A stretch of DNA of 64,000 nt from Flavobacterium gelatinilyticum. Its GTDB lineage: Bacteria > Bacteroidota > Bacteroidia > Flavobacteriales > Flavobacteriaceae. Location of the stretch: positions 5,766,001 through 5,830,000 of the forward strand of contig NZ_CP114287.1 of NCBI RefSeq assembly GCF_027111295.1. Reading direction: 5' to 3'. Shown here one piece after another: positions 48,408-57,962 of this stretch (its first letter is position 1; each line of letters starts with the position of its first letter). The translations under genes and the position numbers were made by a program. The notes below the pieces were generated by a model, which saw only the letters and a list, made by a program, of their open reading frames with translations, was not told the origin of the DNA and did not search any database.

Positions 48408-50447
48408 TTGAAGAAAACCCTTTTAGCTGTTTGTATCGTATTTATTCCTTTTTTACTTCATTCGCAGGCAGTAACAGATAGTTCGCGTGTTTTAAAAGAA
48501 GTTATTCTAAAAGGGAAACCGTATCAGGAAGTAATTCCGGTGCAAAGCCTTTCGGGCGTTCTGCTCGAAAATCTGGCAAGTCATAATGTGGCCGATGCGC
48601 TGCGTTATTTTGCCGGAACTCAAATCAAAGATTACGGTGGCTTGGGCGGACTCAAAACGGTGGACGTTCGGAATATGGGAACGCATCATGTGGGTGTTTT
48701 TTACGATGGAATCCAATTGGGAAACGCCCAGAACGGAGTAACCGATTTAGGAAAATATTCTCTTGACGATATGGAAGCGCTTACGATGTACAACGGTCAA
48801 AAGAGCGAAATTTTTCAATCTGCTAAGGATTTTGCTTCCGCTTCGGCTATTTATATGAGAACCAAACGTCCGGTTTTCATCGGAACAAAAAAATCAAACT
48901 TACGGGTTCGTTACAAAACCATGTCGATTGATTATCATGATCCTTCTTTTAGATGGGAACAAAAACTGAGCGACAAAGTCAGTATGAGTGTCAGCTCAGA
49001 ATACATAAAATCAAACGGAGAATATAAATTTAGGTACAAGCGAAAAAATCAGGACGGTACCACTGCTTATGATACCACGGCAACCAGATGGAACAGCGAT
49101 ATTGAAGCCCTTCGCTTTGAGTCCGGCGTATACGGAAAAATAAACAAAGGAACCTGGGACGCCAAAGTGTATTATTATGATTCCGAAAGAGGAGCGCCGG
49201 GAGCTATTGTTGAGAATAAATTCCGTGACGGGTTTCGACAGTTTGATAAGAATTTCTTTGGTCAGGCCTATTTGACAAAAGATGTTTCAGACAAATATAA
49301 ATTTCAGGTAAAAGGAAAATTCGCCTACGATTACACGCATTATATCGCCAGAGATACGACCAGTATTTTAGGCGAAACAGTAACCGAAGGAGCACAGTCT
49401 GATGACAGTTATTACCAGCAGGAAGTCTATTTTTCTGCCGTAAATATGTACAGCATTTTACCAGCCTGGGATGTCTCGTTGTCAACCGATTTTCAATACA
49501 ATAAACTAAATGCCTCAAGAAGAGGAATTCAGACGCAGTTTTCTTTTCCGCAGCGTTATACGGCTTTGGTTTCTCTGGCAAGTTCGTACCGGTATGAAGG
49601 TTTTAAAGTTCTCGGAAACCTTCTCGCAACCCGCGTAATCGAAGAGGTAAAATACAATGCCAAAGCACCCAATAAAACCGAATTTACTCCTGCTTTATTC
49701 CTTGGCTATACGCCCTTTAAAAAATACGATTTCAACTTAAGGGCTTTTGCCAAACGTATTTTCAGAATGCCCACTTTCAACGATTTGTATTATACAATGG
49801 TTGGTTCAAGCACTTTGAGACCCGAATATATGAACCAGTACGATGTAGGTTTTACTTATAATATTCCAACAGGGAAATATTTTCTGGACAAATTTTCTAT
49901 TCAGGCTGATGCCTATTATACCAACACCAAAGACAAAATTGTCGCGGCGCCAACGGGGAATTTATTCCGCTGGATGATGACCAATATGGGACAGGTAAAA
50001 GGAAAAGGAATCGAAACAGTTGTGAATATGGGAACGCATATCGACAAAGTAAATCTTTCTGCTAACCTGACGTATACTTATTCTGAAAGCCGTGATTTTA
50101 CAAAATTTGTTGGTTTAGAATTGTCTTCATACGGTGATCAGATTCCGTATACACCCTGGCACAGCGGTTCGGGAATTTTAAATGCCGGTTACGAATCGTG
50201 GAATTTCAATTACAGTTTTATCTATGTGGGGAAACGCTATAACGGAAACGTTAACAATATCAAGGTAAACGAAGTACAGCCGTGGTATACGCATGATCTG
50301 GCGGTGCAGAAATCGTTTGCCTTCAGCAAATTCAAACTCAACGGAACGATCGAAGTAAACAACGCTTTTAATCAGAACTACGAGGTTATTTACAATTATC
50401 CAATGCCAGGCAGAACTTTCAAATTTATAATCAGTATCGAGTTATGA
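48408..50447 (+). CDS. btuB: BtuB-like TonB-dependent cobalamin receptor
   Basis: 679 residues. No ATG is available near the N-terminus, so the start is TTG 48408, giving a clean signal peptide (MKKTLLAVCIVFIPFLLHSQ). The plug (about 30-150) has VADALRYFAGTQIKDYGG and VDVRNMGTHHVGVFYDGIQLG. A 22-strand barrel follows and ends in FKFIISIEL. No carboxypeptidase-regulatory extension is present, so it is BtuB-like rather than SusC-like. The cobalamin riboswitch directly upstream identifies the substrate as B12 or a related corrinoid. It overlaps the next gene by 4 bp. It brings corrinoid into the periplasm with TonB energy. Confidence 0.88.
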   Translation: MKKTLLAVCIVFIPFLLHSQAVTDSSRVLKEVILKGKPYQEVIPVQSLSGVLLENLASHNVADALRYFAGTQIKDYGGLGGLKTVDVRNMGTHHVGVFYDGIQLGNAQNGVTDLGKYSLDDMEALTMYNGQKSEIFQSAKDFASASAIYMRTKRPVFIGTKKSNLRVRYKTMSIDYHDPSFRWEQKLSDKVSMSVSSEYIKSNGEYKFRYKRKNQDGTTAYDTTATRWNSDIEALRFESGVYGKINKGTWDAKVYYYDSERGAPGAIVENKFRDGFRQFDKNFFGQAYLTKDVSDKYKFQVKGKFAYDYTHYIARDTTSILGETVTEGAQSDDSYYQQEVYFSAVNMYSILPAWDVSLSTDFQYNKLNASRRGIQTQFSFPQRYTALVSLASSYRYEGFKVLGNLLATRVIEEVKYNAKAPNKTEFTPALFLGYTPFKKYDFNLRAFAKRIFRMPTFNDLYYTMVGSSTLRPEYMNQYDVGFTYNIPTGKYFLDKFSIQADAYYTNTKDKIVAAPTGNLFRWMMTNMGQVKGKGIETVVNMGTHIDKVNLSANLTYTYSESRDFTKFVGLELSSYGDQIPYTPWHSGSGILNAGYESWNFNYSFIYVGKRYNGNVNNIKVNEVQPWYTHDLAVQKSFAFSKFKLNGTIEVNNAFNQNYEVIYNYPMPGRTFKFIISIEL

Positions 50448-51589
50448 AAAGGAATATTATAAAAATAGTTTTTGGTTTTGCTGTTGCAGTTTCTTTCGTT
50501 TCATGCCGGGAAGACGAGATGGTTTTTCTTTCTTCGGATGTAAATGTGGCCGCGCCGAGAAGTGACGGAAATATTGAAGGTTTTTACCTTTTGAACGAAG
50601 GCAATATGGGCATGAACCGCGCCAGTATAGACGTTTTTAGTTATCGGACAGGAAATTACACCTCCGATGTGTACTCAGAACGTAACCCGAATGTGGTAAA
50701 AGAACTGGGCGATGTGGGCAATGACATTCAGATTTACGGAAACAAAGTCTACGCAGTAATTAATGTTTCGAATAAAGTAGAAGTGCTCGAAAAATGGACG
50801 GCAAAGCGCATTAAAAAAATTGATATTCCAAACTGCCGCTACGTAGCTTTTTATAAAGACAAAGCTTATGTGAGTTCGTATGCCGGACCGGTAGCGATTG
50901 ATCCGAATGCTGAAATTGGTTTTGTTGCCGAAATTGATACGACTTCATTAGAAATAAAAAGAAAAGTAACCGTTGGGTATCAGCCGGAACAAATGGTTGT
51001 GCATAACGGAAAGCTCTACGTTGCAAATTCCGGAGGTTATCGCGTTCCAAATTACGACAGGACAATTTCGGTTATTGATTTGGAAACGTTTACAGAAATT
51101 AAAAAGATAGACGTGGGCATCAATCTGTACAGCATGGAGATTGACAGCCGCGGTGATATTTATGTGAGTTCCAGAGGTGATTATTACAATACACCTTCGA
51201 ACCTGTTTGTAATTGACACGAAAACCGACGAGAAAAAAATGCAGCTCGATCTTCCGGTTCTGGGAATGTGTCTGGTTGATGATCTGCTCTATTATTACAG
51301 TGTTTCATGGAGTTACATAACCAACAAAAATGAAATTACTTACGGAATTCTGGATACACGAACGAAGAAAATAATCAGCGATAAAATCATTACAGACGGC
51401 ACCGATAAAAAAATCATGATTCCGTACGGCCTTCAGGTCAATCCCGAAACCAAAGAAATCTATATAACCGATGCGCAGAATTATGTCGTAACGGGTTATA
51501 TCTATTGTTTTACACCCGAAGGAAAACTGAAATGGCGAACAACTGCCGGTAACATTCCTGCGCACATTGCTTTTATAACTAAAAACTAA
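50444..51589 (+). CDS. BtuG-like beta-propeller surface lipoprotein
   Basis: 381 residues. Lipoprotein signal with lipobox SFVSC (Cys at about 21). The rest is a seven-bladed propeller of the YncE/DUF5074 type, with repeated motifs such as NDIQIYGNKVYAVINVSNKVEV, QMVVHNGKLYVANSGG and SMEIDSRGDIYVSSRG. In Bacteroides, BtuG is a propeller lipoprotein that sits on BtuB and captures B12 with extremely high affinity. The same order, with ATGA overlap after the receptor and riboswitch control, makes that role very likely. Identity to characterised BtuG could not be measured here. Confidence 0.8.
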   Translation: MKRNIIKIVFGFAVAVSFVSCREDEMVFLSSDVNVAAPRSDGNIEGFYLLNEGNMGMNRASIDVFSYRTGNYTSDVYSERNPNVVKELGDVGNDIQIYGNKVYAVINVSNKVEVLEKWTAKRIKKIDIPNCRYVAFYKDKAYVSSYAGPVAIDPNAEIGFVAEIDTTSLEIKRKVTVGYQPEQMVVHNGKLYVANSGGYRVPNYDRTISVIDLETFTEIKKIDVGINLYSMEIDSRGDIYVSSRGDYYNTPSNLFVIDTKTDEKKMQLDLPVLGMCLVDDLLYYYSVSWSYITNKNEITYGILDTRTKKIISDKIITDGTDKKIMIPYGLQVNPETKEIYITDAQNYVVTGYIYCFTPEGKLKWRTTAGNIPAHIAFITKN

Positions 51590-51593
51590 ATAT

Positions 51594-52877
51594 ATGAAGA
51601 AACGATTTTTAAAATATTCCCAATTGGTCTTGTTCGCTTTTTTGGCGATTGCACTGGTCAATTGTTCAGGCGGCGATGATAGTCCGGAAACGGGTGGCGG
51701 CGAAACAGAAGATAATGTATATAAAACACAGCGATTTGTGATTCTGACCCTGAGCCCGAAAATTTCGGCCGGTGCAGATGCGGTTTACAGCTGGTCGGTT
51801 GAAAGTGTTTCATCTGAAAATTATGCTTTGACCAATCTGTCTTCAAAAGAAGCTTTGTTTGTGGCTGCAACCGAAGGAACGTACAAATTCAAAGTGGTTA
51901 TTACAGATAAAGGAACTTCGGAGACAGAAGAAATTACGGTTTCTGTTTCGGCGGAAGCCAAAGAACTAAAAAGTTATATCTCGAAGGTTATTGAATTTAA
52001 ACCTGCTCCGGGACAATTTGTAAATGATCTTCCGGTGGCAAATGACGGTGATAGTGCCGACAGGGTTTTGTCGAGAACGAATATGTATCTGGCTAAGAAA
52101 AATGCCGATATGATTTCGCTTGGTGCATTTGGCGGTTATGTGGTTTTTGGTTTTGACCACAGTATTGTCAATATCAAAGGAAAAAGAGATTTCAGGGTTT
52201 TGGGTAATGCTTTTTGGGCAGAAGCGAACCCGAATCCAGATGCCGAAATGCGCGGCGGAAGCAGTGAAGCCGGCGTGATTATGGTTTCATACGATAAAAA
52301 CAAAAACGGACTTCCGGATGATGAATGGTATGAAATTGAAGGTGCAGGACACAATATGGAAAAAACGATCCGCAATTACGAAATAACCTATTTCCGACCT
52401 GATCCTAATAAAGTTCCGGTTCCGGGAGGCGGGACAGGAACAGTTATTTTTACGGATCTGGAATATATCTACTGGAAAGACAATCAGGGAAAAGACGGCT
52501 ATCTGGTACAAAACAATGCCTATAATCATTCACTGGAGTATTGGCCAAAATGGCTGAAAGATCAGGAATCAATCACCTTTAAAGGCACACGATTACCGGA
52601 TAATGCAGTAGACGAAAGCGGTAACGGAAGTTATTTTGTGCAGTACGCTTTTTTATACGGTTATGCCGATAATGCACCAAACAGCGATGACGATTCGGCG
52701 ATCGATATTGACTGGGCAATTGACAAAGACGGGAATAAAGTAAAGCTTCCGGCTGTTGATTTTGTAAAAGTCTACAATGGTCTGAATCAGCAGGCGGGCT
52801 GGCTGGGCGAAACCTCTACCGAAATTATGGGTGCTGTTGATTTGCATCTGCTGGGAGAAAATATCCCGACTCGCTAG
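51594..52877 (+). CDS. Surface lipoprotein of the B12 operon, paralogue 1
   Basis: 427 residues. Lipobox ALVNC then GGDD. A PKD/Ig-like N-domain (about 40-125) is followed by a larger C-domain with EFKPAPGQFVNDLP, LGAFGGYVVFGFDHSIVNIKG, a calcium-loop-like YDKNKNGLPDDEWYEI and IDIDWAIDKDGNKVKLPAVDFVKVYN. Two paralogues follow. The position 4 bp after the BtuG-like gene suggests an outer-face corrinoid-binding or accessory protein, comparable in role to the BtuH lipoproteins of Bacteroides; that comparison is inferred from context, not from a measured match. No catalytic motif was seen. Confidence 0.75.
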   Translation: MKKRFLKYSQLVLFAFLAIALVNCSGGDDSPETGGGETEDNVYKTQRFVILTLSPKISAGADAVYSWSVESVSSENYALTNLSSKEALFVAATEGTYKFKVVITDKGTSETEEITVSVSAEAKELKSYISKVIEFKPAPGQFVNDLPVANDGDSADRVLSRTNMYLAKKNADMISLGAFGGYVVFGFDHSIVNIKGKRDFRVLGNAFWAEANPNPDAEMRGGSSEAGVIMVSYDKNKNGLPDDEWYEIEGAGHNMEKTIRNYEITYFRPDPNKVPVPGGGTGTVIFTDLEYIYWKDNQGKDGYLVQNNAYNHSLEYWPKWLKDQESITFKGTRLPDNAVDESGNGSYFVQYAFLYGYADNAPNSDDDSAIDIDWAIDKDGNKVKLPAVDFVKVYNGLNQQAGWLGETSTEIMGAVDLHLLGENIPTR

Positions 52878-53070
52878 GTTTTCAGTCGCAGTCGCGGTTT
52901 TCAGTAGATACCGCTTATATGACCTGACAAGTTTCGGTTAACCAAGACTTAAAATTTACTTATATGACTTATATGGTTTAGAGAAAATTAGTTTATAGTC
53001 ACAGTCACAGTTTTCAGTTAACGCAAGACTTAAATTTCATATCACTTATATGGTTTACAAACAAAGTATC
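52878..53070. repeat. Imperfect direct repeat in B12 operon gap
   Basis: Two copies of a pattern (CAGTCGCAGTCGCGGTTTTCAG / CAGTCACAGTTTTCAG, then AAGACTTAAAATTT or similar and CTTATATGGTTTA) fill the gap between paralogues 1 and 2. No ORF is present. Confidence 0.5.
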
Positions 53071-53094
53071 AAATCCAATTATTACATACAAATT

Positions 53095-54336
53095 ATGAAA
53101 AAAAGTGTTACCCATTTTTTATTGCTGGCATTGGCGGTTATAGCAGCCGGATGCAGCAATGATAATGACAAATCTGATGAAAATGCAAATGGAATTGCCA
53201 TTACGCTTCAGGAAAAATATGAAACCGCCACATTTACGGTTTTGGATATTACCCCGTCTGATGCCGGTGCAAATGCCAAATACGAGTGGAAGATGACCAA
53301 AAATCCCATTAACCAGACTACAGATTCTATTGTTGGCAGTACCAAAGATTTGCGTTTTACTGCTATTTACGCCGGATCGTATGAATTTGTACTGAATGTT
53401 GCGGCGGGCGATAAAACAGGCAGTAAAAAAACTACTGTAACGGTTACCAATGAAACTTCAAATTATAACCCTTACATCACCAGCATTTTTGATTTTGATC
53501 CGGCTCCGGGAATGTTTGCCAACGATTTGTACAAAGACGGATTTTCGAAAGAGGATGTGATGCAGCTTGCTCTGGGCCGAATCGATAAAACAAGTGTGGG
53601 ATATCCGCTGGATCTGGGAGGATTTGGAGGTTCAATAGTTGTTGGTTTTGATCATACGGTGGTGAACGTTCCGGGAACCGAAGATTTCAGGATTTATGGA
53701 GGAGATGTATCGAATCCGACCGGAGCAAAAGGAAATCCGCCTGCGCCGGGATTAATTTACGTGGCTTACGACAAAAATAAAAACGGAAAACCGGATGATG
53801 ACGAATGGTATGAAATTATAGGAAGCCAGCACACGAAAGAAACTACAATTAAAAACTTTAAGGTTACTTATTATAAAAAAGGAGCAGATGAACCTTTGGT
53901 AACTTCAAGTGCTCTTTTTCTGGATTTTGAGCATGTGTACTGCGAGAACAATCAGGACGAAAAGTATTATCTGGCAAGACCAAAAGGCAGAAAAGAATTT
54001 TATCCTTTATGGGCCGCTCAAACAACAGTTAGTTACGAAGGCACTAAACTGGATGTAGATTTTAAAACAGCACGCGCCAACCAGACTACTTTGTGGTATT
54101 CGACACCGCCGGAATGGGGTTATGCCAATGCCATAAATCCGGATATTGATATTGACTGGGCAATGGATAAGAACGGAAATAAAGCGAATCTTCCGGGAAT
54201 CGATTTTATAAAAGTAGTCAACTGTGTAAGCGAGCCAATGGGACTCTGCCAGCAGCAATCTTCAATGGCAGCTGTATTTGCAGGGGCGGGAGATTTACAT
54301 TTATTGAAAAAATATAATTTAAAAAGAGCAAATTAA
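53095..54336 (+). CDS. Surface lipoprotein of the B12 operon, paralogue 2
   Basis: 413 residues from ATG 53095; an upstream ATG at 53050 would place 15 residues before the signal peptide. Lipobox VIAAGC then SNDND. It has the same two-part architecture as paralogue 1: FDPAPGMFANDLY, LGGFGGSIVVGFDHTVVNVPG, YDKNKNGKPDDDEWYEI and DIDWAMDKNGNKANLPGIDFIKV. The sequence is clearly related but well diverged, so the duplication is not recent. The gap of 217 bp before it may carry an extra promoter. It is followed by paralogue 3 after 6 bp. Confidence 0.75.
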   Translation: MKKSVTHFLLLALAVIAAGCSNDNDKSDENANGIAITLQEKYETATFTVLDITPSDAGANAKYEWKMTKNPINQTTDSIVGSTKDLRFTAIYAGSYEFVLNVAAGDKTGSKKTTVTVTNETSNYNPYITSIFDFDPAPGMFANDLYKDGFSKEDVMQLALGRIDKTSVGYPLDLGGFGGSIVVGFDHTVVNVPGTEDFRIYGGDVSNPTGAKGNPPAPGLIYVAYDKNKNGKPDDDEWYEIIGSQHTKETTIKNFKVTYYKKGADEPLVTSSALFLDFEHVYCENNQDEKYYLARPKGRKEFYPLWAAQTTVSYEGTKLDVDFKTARANQTTLWYSTPPEWGYANAINPDIDIDWAMDKNGNKANLPGIDFIKVVNCVSEPMGLCQQQSSMAAVFAGAGDLHLLKKYNLKRAN

Positions 54337-54342
54337 ACAATC

Positions 54343-55554
54343 ATGAAAAAGTATTTAAAATATAGTTTGTTTCTAATGGCTTTGGTTTGTTTTAATGCCT
54401 GCAGCAATGACGATTCTAAGCCGGAAGAAGTTACAGAAGAAGTAAAAGATCCGGCAATTGAGATAAAATTAGCTTCGGGTTTTGAAACAGAACAATATAA
54501 TGTAATAGAAATAGCACCTGAAGTTGCGATCGAAAACGGTAAAGAAAAAAAGACAACTTATAAATGGTCAGTTAAAGTTTCGGGAACTGATGGAGCTGTT
54601 AAGGATTCGATTATCGGCGAAAGCCAGAACTTATTATTTATTGCGTCTAAAGCGGCAGAATATACTTTAGATTTTACGGTTACGGTTGATAAAGTGGTAA
54701 AACAGGCTTCGACTAAAGTGGCAGTAGGTTCAACAGGTAAAACCTACGAGCGAAAAGCATTAACGATTGTGGATTATATGCCGGCTCCGGGGCATAATTT
54801 AGAGAGTTTTACTTCAAAACAAGAAGCTTTAGAAATGCTTCAGGAAAATTTTAAATATGGAGGTTCTGCTTCTTTAGGAACATTTGGAGGCTATATCGTA
54901 ATGGCTTTTGACCATACGGTTCTGAATGTTTACGGTAAACGTGACTTTACCGTTCAGATGTCTACCGGAAATTCTACTGTAAAGTATTCTCCTGTAAGTA
55001 TTATGGCAGCGTATGATGCAAATAAAAACGGAAAAGCCGATGCGGATGAATGGTACGAAATAGCAGGAAGCGAATACCATAAATCAACAACGGTTAAAAA
55101 TTATGAAATTACGTATCGCAGGCCAAATCCTGATGCAAGTCCGACAGCAGGAGAAGCAGCGTGGCAGTATGATACGGCTTATCTTCCGTGGACGGATAAT
55201 AAAAACGGATCTGGCAGTATTACAAGAACAAATAACGGAAGATGGAATACTTATTATCCGGAATGGATAACGGATACTTATACGCTGAAAGGAACAAAAA
55301 TAGCAATACAGGTAAAAGATGTAAGTGATGGCGCGGGTACTGCTTTTAATGTTGGCACTTTTGAATGGGGTTACGGCGGTATCAAAGATCCTTCGATTGA
55401 TATTAGCTGGGCTGTAGACAAAGACGGCAAAAAAGTGCATCTGCCGGGAATTGATTTTGTAAAAGTGTATGTACCGACTTTTGCTGCCTTGGGTGCCAGA
55501 GATTTGCTGACAAGTATTTTTGAGGAAGTATCGGACTTAAATTTTGCAGAATAA
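54343..55554 (+). CDS. Surface lipoprotein of the B12 operon, paralogue 3
   Basis: 403 residues. Lipobox CFNAC then SNDD. Same modules: VDYMPAPGHNLESF, LGTFGGYIVMAFDHTVLNVYG, YDANKNGKADADEWYEI and DISWAVDKDGKKVHLPGIDFVKV. The PKD-like N-domain (GKEKKTTYKWSVKVSG) is retained. Three tandem homologues of a surface lipoprotein in one riboswitch-controlled operon suggest specialisation for different corrinoids or redundant capture; this is inference. A 273-bp gap with a palindromic element follows. Confidence 0.75.
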   Translation: MKKYLKYSLFLMALVCFNACSNDDSKPEEVTEEVKDPAIEIKLASGFETEQYNVIEIAPEVAIENGKEKKTTYKWSVKVSGTDGAVKDSIIGESQNLLFIASKAAEYTLDFTVTVDKVVKQASTKVAVGSTGKTYERKALTIVDYMPAPGHNLESFTSKQEALEMLQENFKYGGSASLGTFGGYIVMAFDHTVLNVYGKRDFTVQMSTGNSTVKYSPVSIMAAYDANKNGKADADEWYEIAGSEYHKSTTVKNYEITYRRPNPDASPTAGEAAWQYDTAYLPWTDNKNGSGSITRTNNGRWNTYYPEWITDTYTLKGTKIAIQVKDVSDGAGTAFNVGTFEWGYGGIKDPSIDISWAVDKDGKKVHLPGIDFVKVYVPTFAALGARDLLTSIFEEVSDLNFAE

Positions 55555-55628
55555 AATACGTTTTTTATGCCCGTGCATTTCGAGAATTGTTAACTAAAAT
55601 CCCGTGGAGCGAAATTAGAAAAAATACA

Positions 55629-55776
55629 TTTTAACACATAGAAACATTCCCGATAACTATCGGGATTGTGTCGAAAAAAGGGAGTAAAAAAACAAGTTTT
55701 ACACATAGTTAAGCTATGTGCATTTAAATTAGTGAAGCGCCTTTTACGTTTAGTGAGCTATGTTTCTATATTAAAA
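55629..55776. repeat. Palindromic repeat element with inverted ends
   Basis: Ends TTTTAACACATAGAAACAT (55629-55647) and ATGTTTCTATATTAAAA (55760-55776) are imperfect inverted copies. Inside are CCCGATA-AC-TATCGGG and CACATAG (55702-55708)/CTATGTG (55714-55720) stems. No ORF. It resembles a short non-autonomous element or regulatory palindrome cluster inside the B12 operon. Confidence 0.55.
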
Positions 55777-55827
55777 ATTATGCCCAACGGTTTAACCAAG
55801 AATATTAATCCCAAAACTTTATAAATT

Positions 55828-56772
55828 ATGAAAAAAGCAGTTTATTTTTTGACATTAGGTTTAATGTTAGGCTTTTCGTCGTGTAATAACGATGATGATG
55901 TTTTAACAAATGAGAGTTCAAATTCGGTAGTATCGGGTTCTTCTAAAACCGCTAAAATTGCCGTTACAGATCCGGCTGTTGGAACCACAACCACTCTGAA
56001 TCTGACAAATGCTTTATTGGCCAGCGGTATTTCAACAACAGGAGGAAAGTACTGGGAGAATACGTATGTATCGAACACGAATCTTTCGGTAGATATCTTT
56101 ACTTTTTCGCATTCGGCAACCTCTGCAGGATATAATTACTGGGATGGGTTTATTGTTTCAAATGTAAATGATATTACCAATTACGGCTCTGCGGGTTCAG
56201 GCGGATCAAACAACTGGGTGGCACATCAGTGGGGTGCTATGGCAGGAAGCGGTTTTGGAACTTCTACAACCATAACTCCGGGCAAACCTGGCACAACGGG
56301 AGATCCTTACATCGTAGCGTACTGGTCTAGTTATTTAGATCCGGCAGCGCCAGAGGGAAGCACTTTTACTGAGGCTGGTTTTTCGAACTGGATTAAAATT
56401 GGAAATACGGGACTTTATCAGGTTAAAGGTTTAAAAATCAACATTCACCCGTGGCCGTATTATGGTTGTTTATACGGAGATGGATTTGCAAGGGCTTTTG
56501 TTTCCGGTGATCATTTCGAATTATTAATTTACGGAGTGACTTCAAGCGGAGTTGTTACAGCACCAATTACACATTCTCTGGCTAATTATACAGGATCTTC
56601 TTTGGTTATGCCAACAGGCTGGATAAATGTCAATACCGGCAGTCTGGCAAGTTTAGGAAATGTGAAGTATTTGATTTTTCAAATGGCTTCTACAGATTCT
56701 GATCTGACTTACGGAATGAATACCGCTGCTTATTTTTGTTTAGATAAGCTTTCGGTGCTTAGAGTTAATTAA
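55828..56772 (+). CDS. DUF4465-type surface lipoprotein
   Basis: 314 residues. Lipobox LGFSSC then NNDDD. The body fits the DUF4465 pattern: a first strand pair ending GGKYWENTYVS, YNYWDGFIVSNVNDITNYGS, WVAHQWGAMAGSG, then DPYIVAYWSS and a late HFELLIYGV. The C-terminal TAAYFCLDKLSVL matches the family end. It lacks a T9SS signal and is lipid-anchored, probably on the surface. It closes the cobalamin operon after a gap with a palindromic element and may have its own promoter. A role in corrinoid capture is suggested by position only. Confidence 0.75.
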   Translation: MKKAVYFLTLGLMLGFSSCNNDDDVLTNESSNSVVSGSSKTAKIAVTDPAVGTTTTLNLTNALLASGISTTGGKYWENTYVSNTNLSVDIFTFSHSATSAGYNYWDGFIVSNVNDITNYGSAGSGGSNNWVAHQWGAMAGSGFGTSTTITPGKPGTTGDPYIVAYWSSYLDPAAPEGSTFTEAGFSNWIKIGNTGLYQVKGLKINIHPWPYYGCLYGDGFARAFVSGDHFELLIYGVTSSGVVTAPITHSLANYTGSSLVMPTGWINVNTGSLASLGNVKYLIFQMASTDSDLTYGMNTAAYFCLDKLSVLRVN

Positions 56773-56864
56773 GGTGCAGAGCAGTAAAGCTACTAAGCTT
56801 CTAAGGTTTTCCTTCGAAGTGCAGAGATATAGCTGCAAAGTTATGGTAACCGATTATTATAAAA

Positions 56865-56890
56865 AAAGAGCCGTTTTTTGACGGCTCTTT
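56865..56890. terminator. Bidirectional terminator between the two uptake loci
   Basis: AAAGAGCCGT and ACGGCTCTTT form a 10-bp stem with a 6-nt T-rich loop, between the convergent B12 and HmuY-type operons. Confidence 0.88.
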
Positions 56891-56951
56891 GGTTTTATAT
56901 TTCTGGTGTTATTATTGGAAAATAGAATAACATAATATGTGCTGAATAATT

Positions 56952-57962
56952 TTACTCTACTGTTACAGGATACGTAAGGTTAGAGGTTGCGTCTTCTCTT
57001 GTGAAACGCATTCTTTCGTAGGTTCCTGCCGGAGTTCCTGCCGGAATTCTTAATACGGCTCTGTATTTGGTAAGGCTTACGATTTCTAACGGATAAACCA
57101 CAGAAGGGTCATTGTTGCTGTAAATAGATACCGATTGTAATAAATCCAGTAAAGAACCTCTTACTTCAATCGTTTCTCCTGCTTTTTTAGTGGCTGGGAA
57201 ACCGTATTTTTCTGTTTTATAGAAATCAGGCTCAGCAGCTTCAATTTTAAATCTTTCTTCAACATTTGCATTCTGCAGGGTATAAGCTCCGTTTTTAATA
57301 CGAAGATCGTACAGACCTACCGGTAAATTTTCAGGAAGAAAATAGTATACACCATAGTTAAGGTAAGGAGCAGCGCCAATTCCGGTACCCACATAAACCG
57401 TTTCTGCTGCGTATTCTTTTTGATCTGATGCAGCAACCAGAATTACCTGAGTATCTTTCAGGCTCAGCCATAAATTGTCTATTTCGCCATCAAGCCCGCT
57501 GTTTACCACTTTTTGCAATTGTCCTTTGTATAAAAAGTCACTGCCGGCATACGACCATGCTTTTGGTTCTCTTTGTCTGAAATCGATTTTAAGGGTGTAT
57601 TTTTTTGTTGTACCTGCTTTAGAAGTCACAATAAATTCGGTACCGTCTTTAAAAGGAACTTCTGCACCGGATGCCGGACTAATTGCGGCTTCCTGACCCA
57701 GAATAATCTCAGGTTTTACAGTTTCAGGCAGTTCCATATAATTACTCCATGTAATAACCAGATTGTTTTCTGTAATGGCGGCGCTAATCGGATTATTTTC
57801 TTTGTCTTTAACAATAAAAGATTCAATCTGCGTGTATCCCGGAACTTTTATTACATCGCCCGGAATCTCATTCACTTTATCGACATATTCGGTATCACAA
57901 GAAAAAAACAGTACCGATAAGAAAAGTACTGCAACCGTATAAAAATTGGTTGTTTTATTCAT
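56952..57962 (-). CDS. Unknown lipoprotein with DUF5018-like and IPT/TIG-like domains
   Basis: 336 residues. Lipobox LFFSC at about 22. The N-terminal region (about 40-130) has the pattern IESFIVKDKENNPISAAITEN and TKKYTLKIDF, seen in DUF5018/Pencillin-independent surface lipoproteins of Bacteroidota. The rest resembles IPT/Ig-like repeats (KAGETIEVRGSLL then VYPLEIVSLTKYRAVLRIP). It is the last gene of the minus-strand uptake operon. A 239-bp gap separates it from the previous gene, so it may have its own promoter. No enzymatic motif. Probably a surface-exposed binding or scaffold protein. Confidence 0.65.
   Translation of the reverse strand: MNKTTNFYTVAVLFLSVLFFSCDTEYVDKVNEIPGDVIKVPGYTQIESFIVKDKENNPISAAITENNLVITWSNYMELPETVKPEIILGQEAAISPASGAEVPFKDGTEFIVTSKAGTTKKYTLKIDFRQREPKAWSYAGSDFLYKGQLQKVVNSGLDGEIDNLWLSLKDTQVILVAASDQKEYAAETVYVGTGIGAAPYLNYGVYYFLPENLPVGLYDLRIKNGAYTLQNANVEERFKIEAAEPDFYKTEKYGFPATKKAGETIEVRGSLLDLLQSVSIYSNNDPSVVYPLEIVSLTKYRAVLRIPAGTPAGTYERMRFTREDATSNLTYPVTVE

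Noticed and set aside
53000..53094. Possible extension of the second B12-operon lipoprotein to an ATG at 53050
   Set aside because: It would place 15 polar residues before a complete lipoprotein signal peptide; the ATG at 53095 is preferred.
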